Shown in pieces: positions 61,901 to 64,000 of a DNA stretch of 64,000 bases. The position numbers were made by a program, and so were the translations under genes. Below the pieces are notes generated by a model that saw nothing but the letters and a program-made list of their open reading frames with translations, ran no database searches and was not told the DNA's origin. Within the stretch, counting starts at the first letter, position 1. Each line of letters starts with the position of its first letter. Source of the stretch: Cyclina sinensis (lineage: Eukaryota > Mollusca > Bivalvia > Venerida > Veneridae); the NCBI GenBank assembly GCA_012932295.1, contig JAAONU010000017.1, positions 1,364,001 to 1,428,000 on the forward strand, written 5' to 3'.

Positions 61901-63840
61901 TCTCTATATGTCGCGGCTACTTTGTAGCAGGCGACAAAAAGCACGTTGCAATGTTTGTTTGCAACAAGATCTCTTTTCGAGGTGTGTATCACTTTCTTTT
62001 GACCTACAAATGATTATCAATGGATCAATCGCAAACCTTCTAATTTACGAGTCTATGATAACTTAATACAAAACCTGATTGTAGGAAAGAATGTGATATT
62101 ATAAGAAAAAATGATAAAATAGAAATAAAAAATAGATAAATATTAAATAATAATAATGATGATGATAATGTTTGCTTCTGACTGTAAAATTATTTTTATA
62201 CTTCTACGTTTATTGTGTATACTTGCAAAGGAAAACGAAAGAGAATGAATTTTTGAAAAATTTGTCTATTATAAAATTCAGAAAGAATGAAAGTGGCATA
62301 AACTGCTACGTACAAAAAAGAGTGTAAAAGAATTTCTAAACAAAAACAACAACAGCAACAACGAAAATGAATACTATCCATCAAATTTTTATTATTGTGT
62401 AAGGTGGATATTTTTTTAGCAATATTGCCTTATCGGAAATAGCATTATAGTGTATCTTAACGAGAAAGTAGCAATAACAAACGATTATTGCTGAAACAGT
62501 TTGTCAATCATTTAGGCCGGGTTATTTGTTACATATTCTGCTGGGAATTATGCGACTGGATTAAAATCCTAGACTAGCAGAGAAGATGCATAGTGGTGCA
62601 ACGGTATGACATGAAGTTGCCAGTTTTGGGTGACGTTTCCTGAAATTTCGTGATTCACTTCATTTGTTTTGGGCTCCCTACTTGTATCATATCTCACAAA
62701 GCCTTCTTGGTTATTTTTGAAACGTGACAGGTTATATGGACTATTTTTTTTTCAACACTATGGCACGTCAGAGGTAGCTTGCTTTTACAATGTGCTTAAT
62801 ACTGTACAGCCTTTTGTGATGAAAATAATGATGCACATAACGTCTACAGATAAAATGAATATTTTATTACGCATGTGCATAACGCGATTTGTTAGTTGAA
62901 GTTTCTAAGAATTTATTTTTGCCTTTATCAAAATAACTATCATAAGCAAGAAGGAATAAACAGTAAATTTCCTAAAACAATGTGGAGCCAGACTGAATTA
63001 CTACATAATAACGAAAAGACAACAGCGCTTAGAAAGTTCATGTATATATCAGTGATAAATGTTCTAAGAGAAATTCTGAAACAAGTCCACAACATACTTC
63101 TAAATCTAAAGGACTTTTAACATTTTTGGGATATCTTGTATAGTTATATTTTGTGACGTAGAGCGTTCCGATACTCAAATAAATATCTATCAACACTTTC
63201 TGGAGAGTAAAAAGAGCTTCAAGAAAATAAAACGTGTGTGTGTGTGAGCGCGCGCGCGCAATGTGATACAAGGCCAATGATAATGTATCAAAGATATTCT
63301 TGGATTCATAAATCGATACTTCTGTTAGAGGAATTAAAACATAAAAGCTATAAAAGTTAACCATAAACATATTTTGTTCACGAAAAGTATGTAATTTCAC
63401 ATTTGCTGTTTCTTAAATACCAGACATGTTCGTTTTCGCTATGCTATCTTGTAATTTTTGCTAATGGATACCTGAATACCAGGATATAAAATGAAATACG
63501 AAACATATCTTTTTTTCATTTTTATTTTTCAGATAAAACTTAATTTTCTTTTCTCTACTAGTTAAAAGCTGTTGGTCCAACGAAGATCGAGCAGAACAGT
63601 TCTCTGTTTTCCTCAGGCTATATCGATTTGTTTTTAATCAACCATGTGTTGATAAAATGAGTATCTCCATTAAAGTATACAATCCATCTTTTTTCTTATC
63701 ATTTTTTTTTTTGATAAAAGTTTATACTGTAATAATAAGAGATCAATATTCTGCATGTATTTTGCATGAATGACAGTAATGTGTGCTTGTTTTTTTCATC
63801 AGTTATTTGGAATATAGTTAAATAAACCAACATAAGACAA
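61901..63840. other. Non-coding; alternating GT/GC tract at 63233-63261
   Basis: A (GT)n run passes directly into a (GC)n run, an alternating purine-pyrimidine tract of the kind prone to Z-DNA. Open frames here (62669-62899, 62896-63120, 63038-63400 minus) lack domain resemblance and good splice signals. Confidence 0.45.
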
Positions 63841-64000
63841 TTAACCTGGTAGAAAATTATTGTCCATAATGACATAAGCTTTGGAATAACTTAACCTGGT
63901 GCAAAATGGTTGTCCATAATGTCATAAGCTGTGGAAAAACTTAACCTGGGGCAAAATGATTGTCCATAATGACATAAGCTGTGGAAAAACTTAACCTGGG
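63841..64000. repeat. 50-bp tandem repeat running off the right edge
   Basis: Units start with TTAACCTGG at 63841, 63891, 63941 and 63991, each containing TTGTCCATAATGACATAAGC. The last two full units are nearly identical. The array continues beyond the window, so its length is unknown. Confidence 0.95.

Overview
The window looks like nuclear DNA from a marine bivalve mollusc, possibly near the venerid clams. It is AT-rich, has almost no long reading frames, and is crowded with minisatellites. It also carries repeat families that I recognise from memory as widespread in bivalve genomes: the 'acaagagctgtc...' family, the 'gggccataactct' family, the 'aagggaaataactctgcaaa' family, and TTAA-flanked palindromic MITEs. 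The organism call is inference from repeat content, not from a marker gene.

One gene part can be identified with confidence. The first coding exon of a RasGRF-type Ras guanine-nucleotide exchange factor lies on the minus strand at 4374-4637. It starts at a well-supported ATG and ends at a GTAAGT donor. The gene runs off the left edge, so 1-4373 is part of its first coding intron and everything to the right is its 5' flank. I found no other recognisable coding gene in about 59 kb. Two places have exon-like open frames with good splice signals, both low confidence. One is an open-frame island at about 22.9-24.2 kb on the plus strand, with a peptide weakly reminiscent of a harmonin-homology domain. 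The other is a 148-bp candidate exon at 55515-55662 on the minus strand.

The rest is repeat landscape. Layout: 5.0-5.5 and 8.55-8.9 kb, degenerate bivalve repeats; 7.4-7.6 and 11.2-11.4 kb, tandem arrays of 49 and 42 bp; 13.1 kb, a TTAA-flanked MITE; 13.8-21.2 kb, a direct pair of about 150 bp and an inverted pair of about 550 bp that keeps paired CACGTG-type motifs; 21.75-22.02 kb, an intact MITE with a 5-bp target duplication; 24.6-24.9 kb, a degenerate minisatellite; 27.5-27.7 kb, a purine-rich microsatellite; 29.3 and 43.5 kb, tRNA-derived SINE heads (also minus-strand heads at 15.6 and 18.9 kb); 36.4-37.2 kb, a decayed array of about 42 bp; 40.0 kb, four identical 33-bp repeats; 40.7 kb, a 19-bp-stem hairpin; 42.1 and 59.5 kb, a direct dispersed duplication of about 220 bp; 42.5, 46.3, 47.4, 49.5, 50.2 and 63.8 kb, further tandem arrays; 50.8-52.3 kb, a decayed long-period array interrupted by a second MITE; 59.85 kb, a third MITE.

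I see no operon, CRISPR, phage or obvious novel multi-gene system. The observations most worth checking are the inverted E-box-bearing pair, the open-frame island at 23-24 kb, the 42/59-kb duplication, and the shared architecture of the three TTAA MITEs.
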